Source of the DNA: DAHUYF01 sp035945115
GTDB taxonomy: Bacteria > Pseudomonadota > Alphaproteobacteria > ATCC43930 > CGMCC-115725
DNA: 64,000 nt
Assembly: GCA_035945115.1 (NCBI GenBank)
Contig: DASZAN010000029.1
Span: 37,848-101,847 of the forward strand
Direction of reading: 5' to 3'
In this document: positions 43,631 to 51,485 of the stretch, piece by piece
Layout of the letters: the number at the start of each line of letters is the position of its first letter
How positions within the stretch are numbered: the stretch's first letter is position 1
Notes under the pieces: generated by a model
The model's input: only the letters and a program-made list of their open reading frames with translations
Told to the model about the DNA's origin: nothing
The model's database searches: none
Made by a program: the position numbers and the translations under genes

Positions 43631-43774
43631 GGGCAACTCTCTCTTGCGTTGACGCGTCGTGATCTAGAGAATCCGTCGGATCAAGTCCGATCCCAACGCG
43701 CGCTAACGGCGAAGCCGTGGGAGGGCGAGACGGATCCGCTCCAGGGGGTCGTCGTGCAAGAAACGATGCACTGA
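43631..43774 (+). pseudogene. Relic of a patatin/DUF3734 C-terminus
   Basis: A frame with no start codon runs from after the bufferin stop to a TGA at 43772. Its last 26 codons encode QRALTAKPWEGETDPLQGVV then VQETMH. Aligned to the end of the intact patatin at 40504-41739 (RRALAEKPWEGAFDALKG...), the block RAL, KPWEG, D, L and G is shared and both stop at the same point. Upstream of about 43697 the match fades. It is best read as the surviving 3' end of a duplicated patatin gene, replaced by the LysR/bufferin genes. Confidence 0.6.
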
Positions 43775-43780
43775 CCCACC

Positions 43781-44995
43781 TCACCGCTTCGAAAGCGGCG
43801 GCACCGGATAGATCGGCTTTGCGGTGGCGACGGCGTCGGGGTAGACGACCTCGAGGCCCTCGGGCTCTTTCTGCATGACCGAGAACGCCATGCCGGTCTG
43901 CCGGCCGGAGGGCTCGATGTGGTATTCGCCGCACATCACCGTGACCTTGCCGTCCAGCGCCAGCGCCGCTGCTTTAAGCTTCTCGGCGTCGAGCGACTGC
44001 GCGTCCTTGATCATGCGTTCCAGGATCACGCCGGCGCCATAGGCGAGCGCGGTCTGGAAGTCAGCTGGGTATTGCGCGTTGGGGAAGAGCGCCTTGTAAC
44101 GCTCGATCATCTCGGCGCGGGTCATCCCGTCCGTCACGTTCCAATTGATCTTGTCGTGGATGAGCGTCTGGCTCACGAGATAGTCGGCATCCTTGCCGAT
44201 GGCGAGGAATTGCGGTTGCGAGCCATAGAAAACATAGACGGCGTTGAAATCGACATTGAGTTCGTGAAGCTGGCGCGCGAACGCCATCTCGTCATCCTCA
44301 TAGGCCGCCGGAACGAACACCTCGGCGCCAGAGGCGGCCGCCTTCTGGATGAGGATGCTGAAATCCTTGGTGCCTTTGGCGTATTTCTCGAAGAGCGTCA
44401 CTTCCATGCCGTTGGCCTTCGCCCAATCGGCGCTGCCCTTGGCGATGCCGGCGGGGAAGGGCTCGTCGTCATAGACGATGGCGAGCTTCTTGGCGCCCCA
44501 GGCCCTGAGCGCCTTGATGCCGGGCGGGCCCAGGAGCGATGACGCCTGCTGTGTCGCCGAGACGATGTATTTGTAGCCCTGGCTGTAGAGACCCTCCGCC
44601 GAGGCGGACCATATGACGAGGAGCTTCTTCTGCTTTTCGGTGGTGGTGATTGCTGTCTCGGTCAAGGTCGAGCCAAAGGGGCCGAAGACCACGTCCACCT
44701 TGTCGTCGTTGATGAGGCCCTCGTAGACACGCGGCTCCAACGTCTTGTCGCTGCGGTCGTCGCGCTCGATGAGCTCGATCTTGTATTTCTTGCCGCCGAG
44801 CTCGATGCCGCCGCGGCGGTTGACATCGTCGACCCAGATCTTGGCGCCGCGCTCGCCCGATTGTGCCGCGAGCGCGAAATTGCCAGTCGAGGAGACGGCC
44901 ATGCCGATCTTGATGGTGTCGCCGGTCTGTGCCGACGCAGCGCCGGCCGCGGCGAGGAGTGAGATTGTTGCGCACGAGATGCCAATCGCCTTCAT
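43781..44995 (-). CDS. Branched-chain amino-acid-type ABC transporter substrate-binding protein (first)
   Basis: This 404-aa periplasmic protein has a signal peptide (ISCATISLLAAAGAASAQ) and a Peripla_BP_6/LivK-type fold: IKIGMAVSSTGNFALAAQSG, DDRSDKTLEPRVYEGLI and VFGPFGSTLTETAI, with a C-terminal HIEPSGRQTGMAFSVMQ. It captures a ligand (amino acid, amide, urea or aromatic acid) for a LIV-I-type transporter. It is divergent from livM with a 274-bp space between, which holds no other gene that I can see. A second, distinct binding protein lies on the other side of the transporter genes. Confidence 0.92.
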   Translation of the reverse strand: MKAIGISCATISLLAAAGAASAQTGDTIKIGMAVSSTGNFALAAQSGERGAKIWVDDVNRRGGIELGGKKYKIELIERDDRSDKTLEPRVYEGLINDDKVDVVFGPFGSTLTETAITTTEKQKKLLVIWSASAEGLYSQGYKYIVSATQQASSLLGPPGIKALRAWGAKKLAIVYDDEPFPAGIAKGSADWAKANGMEVTLFEKYAKGTKDFSILIQKAAASGAEVFVPAAYEDDEMAFARQLHELNVDFNAVYVFYGSQPQFLAIGKDADYLVSQTLIHDKINWNVTDGMTRAEMIERYKALFPNAQYPADFQTALAYGAGVILERMIKDAQSLDAEKLKAAALALDGKVTVMCGEYHIEPSGRQTGMAFSVMQKEPEGLEVVYPDAVATAKPIYPVPPLSKR

Positions 44996-45269
44996 TGCCG
45001 TGTCCCCCGAGCTGATTCTTCTCCCTTATCCTGTGCGGTCAGTGGCTCGCGCGTCAATCCCGGCAGGCTGTTGCAATATGGTCGTGCGTCCTTCGGCAGG
45101 CTCGGGATGAGGTCTTTTCTTCGTGGCTTTTCGTAGCAAATGCGATTCTCAATTTTCCTCATCCTGAAGCTGTCGACGGACCTACTTCATCGATGCGGCT
45201 TGGTCACGCGGTGTTGCCATCGCCGCTCTCCCGGCGATAGTGTCGCGGGGCCCAGGCGAAGGTGGGGGG

Positions 45270-46232
45270 ATGGCGGCGCTCGAACTCAGCGATGCGCATG
45301 TGGCGCGGTTGCGCATTTGGATGTGGCTCGCCTTTTGCGGCGTGCTCATCCTGGGGCTCGCGCTGGTGCCATGGCTTAGCCGAAATATCTCCTTCTGGTT
45401 CTATCTCATGCTGTGGATGAGCATGGCGTCGGCGTTCAACATCATCTCGGGATTTGCCGGCTACTTGCCCTTCGGCTACGTCGCCTTCTACGGCATCGGC
45501 GCCTATGTCACGGCGGTCCTGGTGCGGAAGCTCGACTGGCCGGTCGGCTTGGCCATTCCGCTTGCCGGGATGGCGGGCGTGCTCTTGAGCCTCATCTTCG
45601 CCAAGACGCTGAAGCTCTCCGGCATCTATTTCGCCATCGTCTCGCTGGCGCTCGGCATCATCTGCCAGATCTTGATCTCGAACATGCCCGAGGAGATCAC
45701 CGGCGGCAGCTACGGCATCAATCTCGGCGGCTCGCCCGAGCCGGTGCACAGCTTCTACGCCATGTTGGCGGTGTTGGCGGCGACGCTCGCGACCAGCACT
45801 TGGGTCGCGCGCTCGCGGCTTGGCACGGCGCTCAAGGCGATCCGCGACGACGGCGAGGCGGCCGACGCGCTGGGCGTCGATGTGCCGCGCGTCCGCCTTT
45901 ACGCCTGGATGCTGGCGGCGCTCTTTCCTTCGCTCTGCGGCGCCGTCGAGGCCTGGTACACCAATGTCGTCGACAGCACCACCGCCTTCGACACGCTCAT
46001 CACGGCAAAGACGGTGATCTACGCCACCATGGGCGGGCTCGGCACGGTGAGCGGGCCGGTGGTGGGCGCGGCGATCCTCGTCGGCATCGACGATCTCATC
46101 TGGCAGCACTTCCCGGTCGCCAACCTTTTTCTGCTGGGGCTCGTCGTCGTGCTCCTCATCCAGTTCATGCCGCGGGGCGTCGTCGGCACGCTGTTGCGCC
46201 GCAAGCCACAGCTCCGGCGCTATCTCATGTGA
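45270..46232 (+). CDS. livM: Branched-chain amino-acid-type ABC transporter permease (LivM family)
   Basis: This 320-aa permease has eight or more membrane helices and the family stretch WMSMASAFNIISGFAGYLPF near 60-80. The cytoplasmic coupling region is RLGTALKAIRDDGEAADALG, followed by MGGLGTVSGPVVGAAIL. The start at 45270 follows GGTGGGGGG; a GTG 30 bp upstream is less likely. It leads the transporter operon livM-livH-livG-livF, in which neighbours are 4-6 bp apart. LivM heterodimerises with LivH. Confidence 0.93.
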   Translation: MAALELSDAHVARLRIWMWLAFCGVLILGLALVPWLSRNISFWFYLMLWMSMASAFNIISGFAGYLPFGYVAFYGIGAYVTAVLVRKLDWPVGLAIPLAGMAGVLLSLIFAKTLKLSGIYFAIVSLALGIICQILISNMPEEITGGSYGINLGGSPEPVHSFYAMLAVLAATLATSTWVARSRLGTALKAIRDDGEAADALGVDVPRVRLYAWMLAALFPSLCGAVEAWYTNVVDSTTAFDTLITAKTVIYATMGGLGTVSGPVVGAAILVGIDDLIWQHFPVANLFLLGLVVVLLIQFMPRGVVGTLLRRKPQLRRYLM

Positions 46233-46238
46233 GCCCCG

Positions 46239-47123
46239 ATGAGCACGCTCCTCATCCTGCAGGGCTTCGCCTATGGCGTCATCGTCGGTGCCGTTTATGC
46301 TCTCTTGGGCTGCAGCCTCAACGTGCTCTACGGCGTGCTGCGCGTCGTGAATTTCGCCCATGGCGAGTTCATCATCGCCGGCACCTTCGTCTCCTACGTC
46401 CTCTTCAACGCGCTCCATCTCCATCCGCTGGCAGCGCTGCCGATCGCTGCCGTGTCGTTCTTCGCCGCGGGCTGGTGCCTCTATTACCTGCTCGTGCCGC
46501 GGCTCAGGACGGCGGACGACCCCGAGCTCTCTTCGTTCCTGATGATGTACGGCATCTCCCTCATGGCGGCGGCGACGATGCTCGGCCTCTTCGGCGCCGA
46601 TGCACGGAACATCAGCTACACCTTCCAGCCGATCGCGGTGCGGCTCGGGCCGGTGTTCTTGCCGACCGCGCGGCTGGTGGCGCTCGCGCTTAGCATCATC
46701 ATCGGCGGGGCGCTCGCCTGGTTCTTCTATCGCACGCTTCCCGGCAAGGCGCTCCGCGCCGCCATCATGAATCCCGAGGCGATCCAGATCGTCGGCGTCG
46801 ACATCAATCGCCTCTCGGCCCTCGCCTTCGGCCTCGCCGCGGGGCTCGCGGGGGCCACCGGCGTGCTGGTGGGCCTCGTCTTTCCTGCCTTCACGCCGTT
46901 CTCCGGACCCGACTACACGCTCATCGGCTTCATCGTCATCGTGCTCGGCGGCTTGGGCCATCCCGTGGGTGCGCTTCTGGGCGGCGTGCTCTTCGGCTTG
47001 GCCGAGCAGATGTCGACGGTGTTCATGCCGCAGGCACTCTCGCCGATCGTCGGATTCGCCCTCTTGATCGGCGTCATCTTCTTGAAGCCATCCGGCCTCA
47101 TGGGCCGCGTGCAGTTGCGCTAA
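46239..47123 (+). CDS. livH: Branched-chain amino-acid-type ABC transporter permease (LivH family)
   Basis: This 294-aa permease starts LILQGFAYGVIVGAVYALLG, the typical LivH opening, and then has NVLYGVLRVVNFAHGEFI. The coupling segment is GKALRAAIMNPEAIQIVGVD, and the C-terminal part includes IVIVLGGLGHPVGALLGGVL. It is 6 bp after livM and 4 bp before livG. Together they form the membrane channel for substrates delivered by one of the two flanking binding proteins. Confidence 0.94.
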   Translation: MSTLLILQGFAYGVIVGAVYALLGCSLNVLYGVLRVVNFAHGEFIIAGTFVSYVLFNALHLHPLAALPIAAVSFFAAGWCLYYLLVPRLRTADDPELSSFLMMYGISLMAAATMLGLFGADARNISYTFQPIAVRLGPVFLPTARLVALALSIIIGGALAWFFYRTLPGKALRAAIMNPEAIQIVGVDINRLSALAFGLAAGLAGATGVLVGLVFPAFTPFSGPDYTLIGFIVIVLGGLGHPVGALLGGVLFGLAEQMSTVFMPQALSPIVGFALLIGVIFLKPSGLMGRVQLR

Positions 47124-47127
47124 GCGC

Positions 47128-47832
47128 ATGCTCGTCGTCGACGGTCTGTGCAAGAGCTTTGGCGGCCTCGTCGCGGTGGATGGGCTCGATTTCCGGGTCG
47201 AGCGCGGCACCATCCTCGGCATGATCGGCATCAACGGCGCCGGCAAGACCACGGTGATGAATTGCTTGAACGGCATTTACCGCAGCGACGCCGGGCGCGT
47301 GTCGTTCGAGGGTGTCGACATCACCCATTGGACGCCCCACGCCGTCGCGCGCGCCGGCATCGGCCGCACCTTCCAGGTGCCGCGCATCTTCCGCCGCATG
47401 ACGCTCATCGAGAATTTGTTGGTGCCGATGCTCAAAAGCGGCGAGAGCGATAGGGCGCTCACTGAGCGCGCCGAGCATTTCCTGGCGCGGGTCAAGCTCC
47501 AGGTGCTCCGCCACAACTTCGCTGAGGAGCTCTCCGGCGGGCAGCAGAAGCTGCTCGAGCTCGCCCGCGTCATGATGTTCGAGCCGAAGCTCATCCTCCT
47601 CGACGAGCCCTTCGCCGGCGTCAATCCCGCGCTCTGCAAGCTCTTCATCGACGAGATCGAGGCGCTGCTCGCTTCCGGCACCACCTTCGTGCTGGTGAGC
47701 CATGATTTGACGTCGATCTATCGCCTCTCCGACCACATCGTCGTGCTCAATCAGGGACGGAAGATCGCCGAGGGAACGGTGGACGCCATCAAGCGCGATC
47801 CGGTGGTCGTCGAAGCGTATTTGGGTGCGTGA
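47128..47832 (+). CDS. livG: ABC transporter ATP-binding protein (LivG family)
   Basis: This 234-aa ATPase has Walker A GINGAGKTTVMN, a Q-loop region near GRTFQVPRIFRRMT (typical LivG), signature ELSGGQQKLLELARV, Walker B LILLDEPFAGVNP and the H-loop VSHDL. Slightly short for LivG (usually about 250), it lacks a C-terminal tail. It starts 4 bp after livH and is followed 4 bp later by livF; the two ATPases form a heterodimer. Confidence 0.94.
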   Translation: MLVVDGLCKSFGGLVAVDGLDFRVERGTILGMIGINGAGKTTVMNCLNGIYRSDAGRVSFEGVDITHWTPHAVARAGIGRTFQVPRIFRRMTLIENLLVPMLKSGESDRALTERAEHFLARVKLQVLRHNFAEELSGGQQKLLELARVMMFEPKLILLDEPFAGVNPALCKLFIDEIEALLASGTTFVLVSHDLTSIYRLSDHIVVLNQGRKIAEGTVDAIKRDPVVVEAYLGA

Positions 47833-47836
47833 GGGG

Positions 47837-48577
47837 ATGAGCGACATCGTCATGGAGCTCCGCGATGTGCACGTCGCCTATCACGGCGACATCGCCATTC
47901 TGAACGGGCTCAGCCTCGGCATCCGACGCGGAGAGGTGACGGGCATCATCGGTCCCAACGGCGCCGGAAAGTCGACCGCGCTCAAGACGCTCTACGGCTT
48001 CTTGAAGCCGCTCCGCGGCGACATCTTCTTGAAGGGCGAGCGCGTCACCGGCCGCTCGCCCTTCGAGCTCGCCAATCGTGGCGTCGGCTACGTGCCGCAG
48101 AACCGCAGCCTCTTCAACGAGCTCACGGTCGAGGACAACCTGAAGCTCGGCTGCTGGCCGTTCCGGCGCGACCGCCGCCGCATGGCGGACGCGCTCGAGA
48201 AGACCTATGTGCGCTTTCCCATCCTCAAGGAGAAGCGCCGCGATCTCGCCGGCAGCATGAGCGGCGGGCAGCAGCGCTTCCTCGAGATCGGCCGCACGCT
48301 GGTGCTCGATCCCGAGATCATCCTCTTCGACGAGCCCACGGCGATGATCGCGCCGCGCATCTCCCGCGAAATCTACGACTTCATCCGTGCGCTCCCGGAG
48401 CACGGGATCACTGTGGTGCTGGTCGATCAGAACGTTCGGCAATGCGCGGCCGTCTCCGATCACATCTACGTGCTCGATTTGGGCCGCGTCCGCGGCGAAG
48501 GCGACCGCGCCAGTTTCGCCACCGACACGCAGCTCCGCGCCATGATCGCGGAGTGGCTCGACTATCAGATCGATTGA
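47837..48577 (+). CDS. livF: ABC transporter ATP-binding protein (LivF family)
   Basis: This 246-aa ATPase has Walker A GPNGAGKSTALK, the LivF-like YVPQNRSLFNELTVEDNL, signature GSMSGGQQRFLEIGR, Walker B IILFDEPTAMIAP and D-loop region. The H-loop His is replaced by Gln in VVLVDQNVRQ, a variation normal in LivF (usually VEQN). The ATG at 47837 is preceded by GTGAGGGG. It is the last transporter gene; a repeat and then a second binding protein follow. Confidence 0.93.
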   Translation: MSDIVMELRDVHVAYHGDIAILNGLSLGIRRGEVTGIIGPNGAGKSTALKTLYGFLKPLRGDIFLKGERVTGRSPFELANRGVGYVPQNRSLFNELTVEDNLKLGCWPFRRDRRRMADALEKTYVRFPILKEKRRDLAGSMSGGQQRFLEIGRTLVLDPEIILFDEPTAMIAPRISREIYDFIRALPEHGITVVLVDQNVRQCAAVSDHIYVLDLGRVRGEGDRASFATDTQLRAMIAEWLDYQID

Positions 48578-48651
48578 AGGATGTTGTCCGTTGCCAATTA
48601 ACTCGCGTGTCTCACGTTGTTTGGTAGGTGATTTGGTCCATCGAAGTTTGT

Positions 48652-48778
48652 CGTCGTCCCTGCGAAAGCAGGGACCCAGGATCAAGCGACGGCTCGATGA
48701 TCCGCGAACGACTGTCGCGTCATATTGCGTCAAGGCCGCACCGTTGGCCCTGGGTCCCTGCTTTCGCAGGGACGACGG
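48652..48778. repeat. 29-bp exact inverted repeat (REP-like)
   Basis: CGTCGTCCCTGCGAAAGCAG plus GGACCCAGG at 48652-48680 recurs exactly in reverse complement at 48750-48778. Each arm has an inner hairpin (CCCTGC-GAAA-GCAGGG). The spacer (about 69 bp) has no coding sense. This is a common alphaproteobacterial dispersed element; a diverged member lies at 50446-50535. It separates livF from the second binding-protein gene and may attenuate read-through. Confidence 0.85.
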
Positions 48779-48862
48779 AGAAGAGTCAGATGAGCGGCAT
48801 CGCGCGTGGCGTGCTCGCGACCCATGCTTCGAAAAACAATCGTCTCGCTTGGAGGGACGCCG

Positions 48863-50062
48863 ATGAGAGTTCGCTCGATCGCCTGCGGCTTGTTGCTATC
48901 CGTGCTTCTCTGCGGCACGGCGCTAACACAACGCACGAACCGGCCCGGCGTTTCCGAGACCGAAATCAAGATCGGGCAGACCATGCCCTATAGCGGGCCT
49001 GCGTCGGCCTACGGCACCATCGGCCGGGTCGAGCTCGCCTATCTCGCGATGATCAACGAGCGGGGCGGCATCAACGGACGGCGCGTCAGTTTGCTCTCGC
49101 TCGACGATGCGTTGAGCCCGCCCAAGACGGTGGAGCAGACGCGGCGCCTCGTCGAGCAGGAGAAGGTGCTCCTCATGTTCAGCACGCTCGGCACGCCCAC
49201 CAGCATGTCGGTGCGGAAGTACTTGAACGCCAACAAGGTGCCGCAGCTCTTCATCGCCTCGGGCGCCACCGCTTGGGGCGATTACGAGAATTACCCCTGG
49301 ACCATGGGCTGGCAGCCCAACTACCAGACCGAAGCGCATGTCTATGCCAAATACATTCTCGAGCACGCGCCCGAGGCCAAGATCGGCGTTCTCTATCAGG
49401 ACGACGATTACGGCAAGGATTACCTGAAGGGGCTGCGCGACGGCTTGGGCGAGCTTGCCGACAAAATGATCATCGCGACGGCAAGCTATGAGACGAGCGA
49501 TCCCACCGTTGATTCCCAGGTGGTGAGCCTGCGGAGCGCCGGCGCCACCGTGTTCTTCAATGGCGGGACGCCTAAATTCGGCGCCCAGGCGATCCGCAAA
49601 GCCTATGACATCGGCTGGCAGCCGCTGCACTTTCTCGCCAGCGTCTCGACCTCGATCGGCGCCGTCTTGACGCCGGCGGGACCGGAGAAGGCGAAGGGCA
49701 TCATCAGCATCGTCTATTTCAAGGACCCGACCGATCCGAAATGGCGCGACGATCAGGGATACAAGGACTGGCTCGCCTTCATGCGGAAGTATTATCCGGA
49801 CGGCAATCTCGCCGACAATTTCAACGTCATCGGCTATTCGACGGTGCAGACCTTGGTCGAGGTGCTCCGGCGCTGCGGCGACGACCTTTCGCGCGAGAAC
49901 ATTATGAAAGTAGCGGCCCACCTCGATCTCGAGCTGCCGATGTTGCTGCCGGGGATTAAGATCACCACCAACCCCAGCGACTTCCGACCGATCAAGCAGC
50001 TGCAGCTGCAGCGCTTCGACGGCGCTCACTGGGTGCCGTTCGGTGACATCATTGGCGGATAG
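48863..50062 (+). CDS. Branched-chain amino-acid-type ABC transporter substrate-binding protein (second)
   Basis: This 399-aa exported protein has a signal peptide (SIACGLLLSVLLCGTALTQ) and a Peripla_BP_6 body: ETEIKIGQTMPYSGPASAYG, MINERGGINGRRVSLLSLDD, the helix DDDYGKDYLKGLRDGLGE, and YSTVQTLVEVLRRCGDDLSR near the end. It is clearly different from the binding protein at 43.8 kb, so it may bind another ligand. GGAGGGACGCCG precedes the ATG at 48863. It lies 285 bp after livF in the same direction, separated by the repeat. Confidence 0.93.
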   Translation: MRVRSIACGLLLSVLLCGTALTQRTNRPGVSETEIKIGQTMPYSGPASAYGTIGRVELAYLAMINERGGINGRRVSLLSLDDALSPPKTVEQTRRLVEQEKVLLMFSTLGTPTSMSVRKYLNANKVPQLFIASGATAWGDYENYPWTMGWQPNYQTEAHVYAKYILEHAPEAKIGVLYQDDDYGKDYLKGLRDGLGELADKMIIATASYETSDPTVDSQVVSLRSAGATVFFNGGTPKFGAQAIRKAYDIGWQPLHFLASVSTSIGAVLTPAGPEKAKGIISIVYFKDPTDPKWRDDQGYKDWLAFMRKYYPDGNLADNFNVIGYSTVQTLVEVLRRCGDDLSRENIMKVAAHLDLELPMLLPGIKITTNPSDFRPIKQLQLQRFDGAHWVPFGDIIGG

Positions 50063-50126
50063 CGCCACGAGGGAACCATGGCGTCCCCCGGGAGTTACGG
50101 GAAAAGCAACGCTGAAAGGGACGTTC

Positions 50127-50420
50127 GTGGCGCAAACGCGCAAGCCGCGCAAATGGTCCGCGAAGGTCATGGCGACAAGCGACGCCCTCGACCTCGAGAA
50201 GAGCATTTTCCGCGCCCCCGACCCCAAACGCATCGCCGCGTCGCTGAAGCGCTCGGCAGAGCGGAGCAAGCGGCGAAAGGGCACGCCCTTTCAATCGGCC
50301 ATGTCGATGCTGAATTTCTACATCAACCGCGCGGGCAAGAATCTTCCGGCGACGCAGAAGCGCAAGCTCGAGCGTGCCAAGACCGAGCTTCGTCGGCAGT
50401 TCGGCCGAGGACCCAAATAA
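50127..50420 (+). CDS. DUF3175 domain-containing protein
   Basis: This 97-aa basic protein matches DUF3175: RKWSAKVMATSDALDLEKS, DPKRIAASLKRSAERSKRRK, then SAMSMLNFYINRAGKNLP and ERAKTELRRQFGR. The family is widespread, small and helical, with no known function; the basic charge suggests nucleic-acid contact. I choose the GTG at 50127 preceded by AAAGGGACG; an ATG at 50043, overlapping the previous gene, would add 28 poorly conserved residues. Confidence 0.8.
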   Translation: MAQTRKPRKWSAKVMATSDALDLEKSIFRAPDPKRIAASLKRSAERSKRRKGTPFQSAMSMLNFYINRAGKNLPATQKRKLERAKTELRRQFGRGPK

Positions 50421-50445
50421 GCGCTCGTTCGGACCAAACATTCCC

Positions 50446-50535
50446 TCCCGTCGTCTCTGCGAAACGCAGGGACCCAGGGCAAGCGATGGACGTCTAGTCT
50501 AGCCCTGGATTCCTGCTTGCGCAGGAATGACGGTG
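50446..50535. repeat. REP-like inverted repeat, diverged copy
   Basis: Left arm CCCGTCGTCTCTGCGAAACG with GCAGGGACCCAGGGC, and right arm GCCCTGGATTCCTGC plus GCAGGAATGACGG, form an imperfect inverted repeat. Units CGTCGT, GCAGGGACCCAGG and CCTGG link it to the 48652-48778 element. Confidence 0.65.
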
Positions 50536-50567
50536 AAGGGAAGGCACCCTAACAGCGGTGCCGACCG

Positions 50568-51485
50568 CTAACGCCGTAACCGATATCGCGCATCAAGCGT
50601 CGGCGGACCGTCGCTTTCGACCTGGGCGGTCTCGACGAGCTCGACGAGATGCGCAAGGACCGAGCGCGCGGCGGCGCCTTTGAGGCGGGGGTCGAGACCG
50701 AGATAGACATGATCGACGATGCGCGGGATGCGCTCGTCGCCGGCGGCAAGCTGCGCGAGAATGGCCTCGCTCCGCTCGCGGCGATGGGCGATGAAGGCTT
50801 CGACGAAGGGCTTCGGATCGGGGATCGCGGGCCCGTGCGTCGGCCAATAGACCGCATCGTCACGGTGCAACAGCTTCTCGAGCGAGCGCATATAGGCGGC
50901 CATGTCGCCGTCGGGCGGCGCGATGACGCTCGTCGACCAACCCATGACATGATCGCCGGAGAAGAGCGTGCGCTCTTCCGCGAGCGCGAAGCAGAGATGG
51001 TTCGAGGTGTGGCCCGGCGTATGGACGGCGGTCATCCGCCAGCCCGCTCCCGCCACCACGTCGCCGTCGCGGAGCGGGTGATCGGGACGAAAGTCGTGAT
51101 CGCCGCCTTCTTCGGTGACGCCGCCGACACCGGTGCGATCCTCGGCGCGGCCTGAGCCGTGCGGACCGAAGCCATAGGTGGGGGCGCCGGTCATGTGCTT
51201 CAGCGCCGCCGCGGCCGGCGAATGGTCGACATGGGTATGGGTGATGAGAATGTGCGTCACCGTCTCGCCGGCGAGCGCGTTGAGCAGTGCCTCCACATGC
51301 GCGGCGATCGCCGGGCCGGGATCGATGACGGCAACGCGACCGCGCCCGACGATGTACGTGCCGGTGCCCTTGAAGGTGAAGGGGCTGGGATTGCGCGCGA
51401 CGACCCGGCGGATGAGCGGGCTCAGCGTGGCGACGGCGCCGTACTCGACCTCGAGATTGCGGCGGAAGGGAATCTCAACGGCCAT
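50568..51485 (-). CDS. MBL-fold metallo-hydrolase (LACTB2/beta-lactamase-like type)
   Basis: This 305-aa protein has the zinc motif ILITHTHVDHSPAAAAL, further ligands in TAVHTPGHTSNH and LFSGDHVMG, and a His in YWPTHGP. The C-terminal winged-helix-like region (VDHVYLGLDPRLKGAAARSV) is as in LACTB2-type proteins. The precise substrate (RNA, thioester or lactone) is unknown; no signal peptide. Its start codon lies inside the 3' end of the acyltransferase gene (64-bp overlap, another frame), so their translation is coupled or the acyltransferase tail is over-extended. Confidence 0.87.
   Translation of the reverse strand: MAVEIPFRRNLEVEYGAVATLSPLIRRVVARNPSPFTFKGTGTYIVGRGRVAVIDPGPAIAAHVEALLNALAGETVTHILITHTHVDHSPAAAALKHMTGAPTYGFGPHGSGRAEDRTGVGGVTEEGGDHDFRPDHPLRDGDVVAGAGWRMTAVHTPGHTSNHLCFALAEERTLFSGDHVMGWSTSVIAPPDGDMAAYMRSLEKLLHRDDAVYWPTHGPAIPDPKPFVEAFIAHRRERSEAILAQLAAGDERIPRIVDHVYLGLDPRLKGAAARSVLAHLVELVETAQVESDGPPTLDARYRLRR

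Noticed and set aside
45204..47276. Minus-strand open frame of 690 codons opposite livM/livH/livG
   Set aside because: Composition dominated by Glu, Arg, His and Asp, as expected from the complement of hydrophobic codons; the permease genes are certain.
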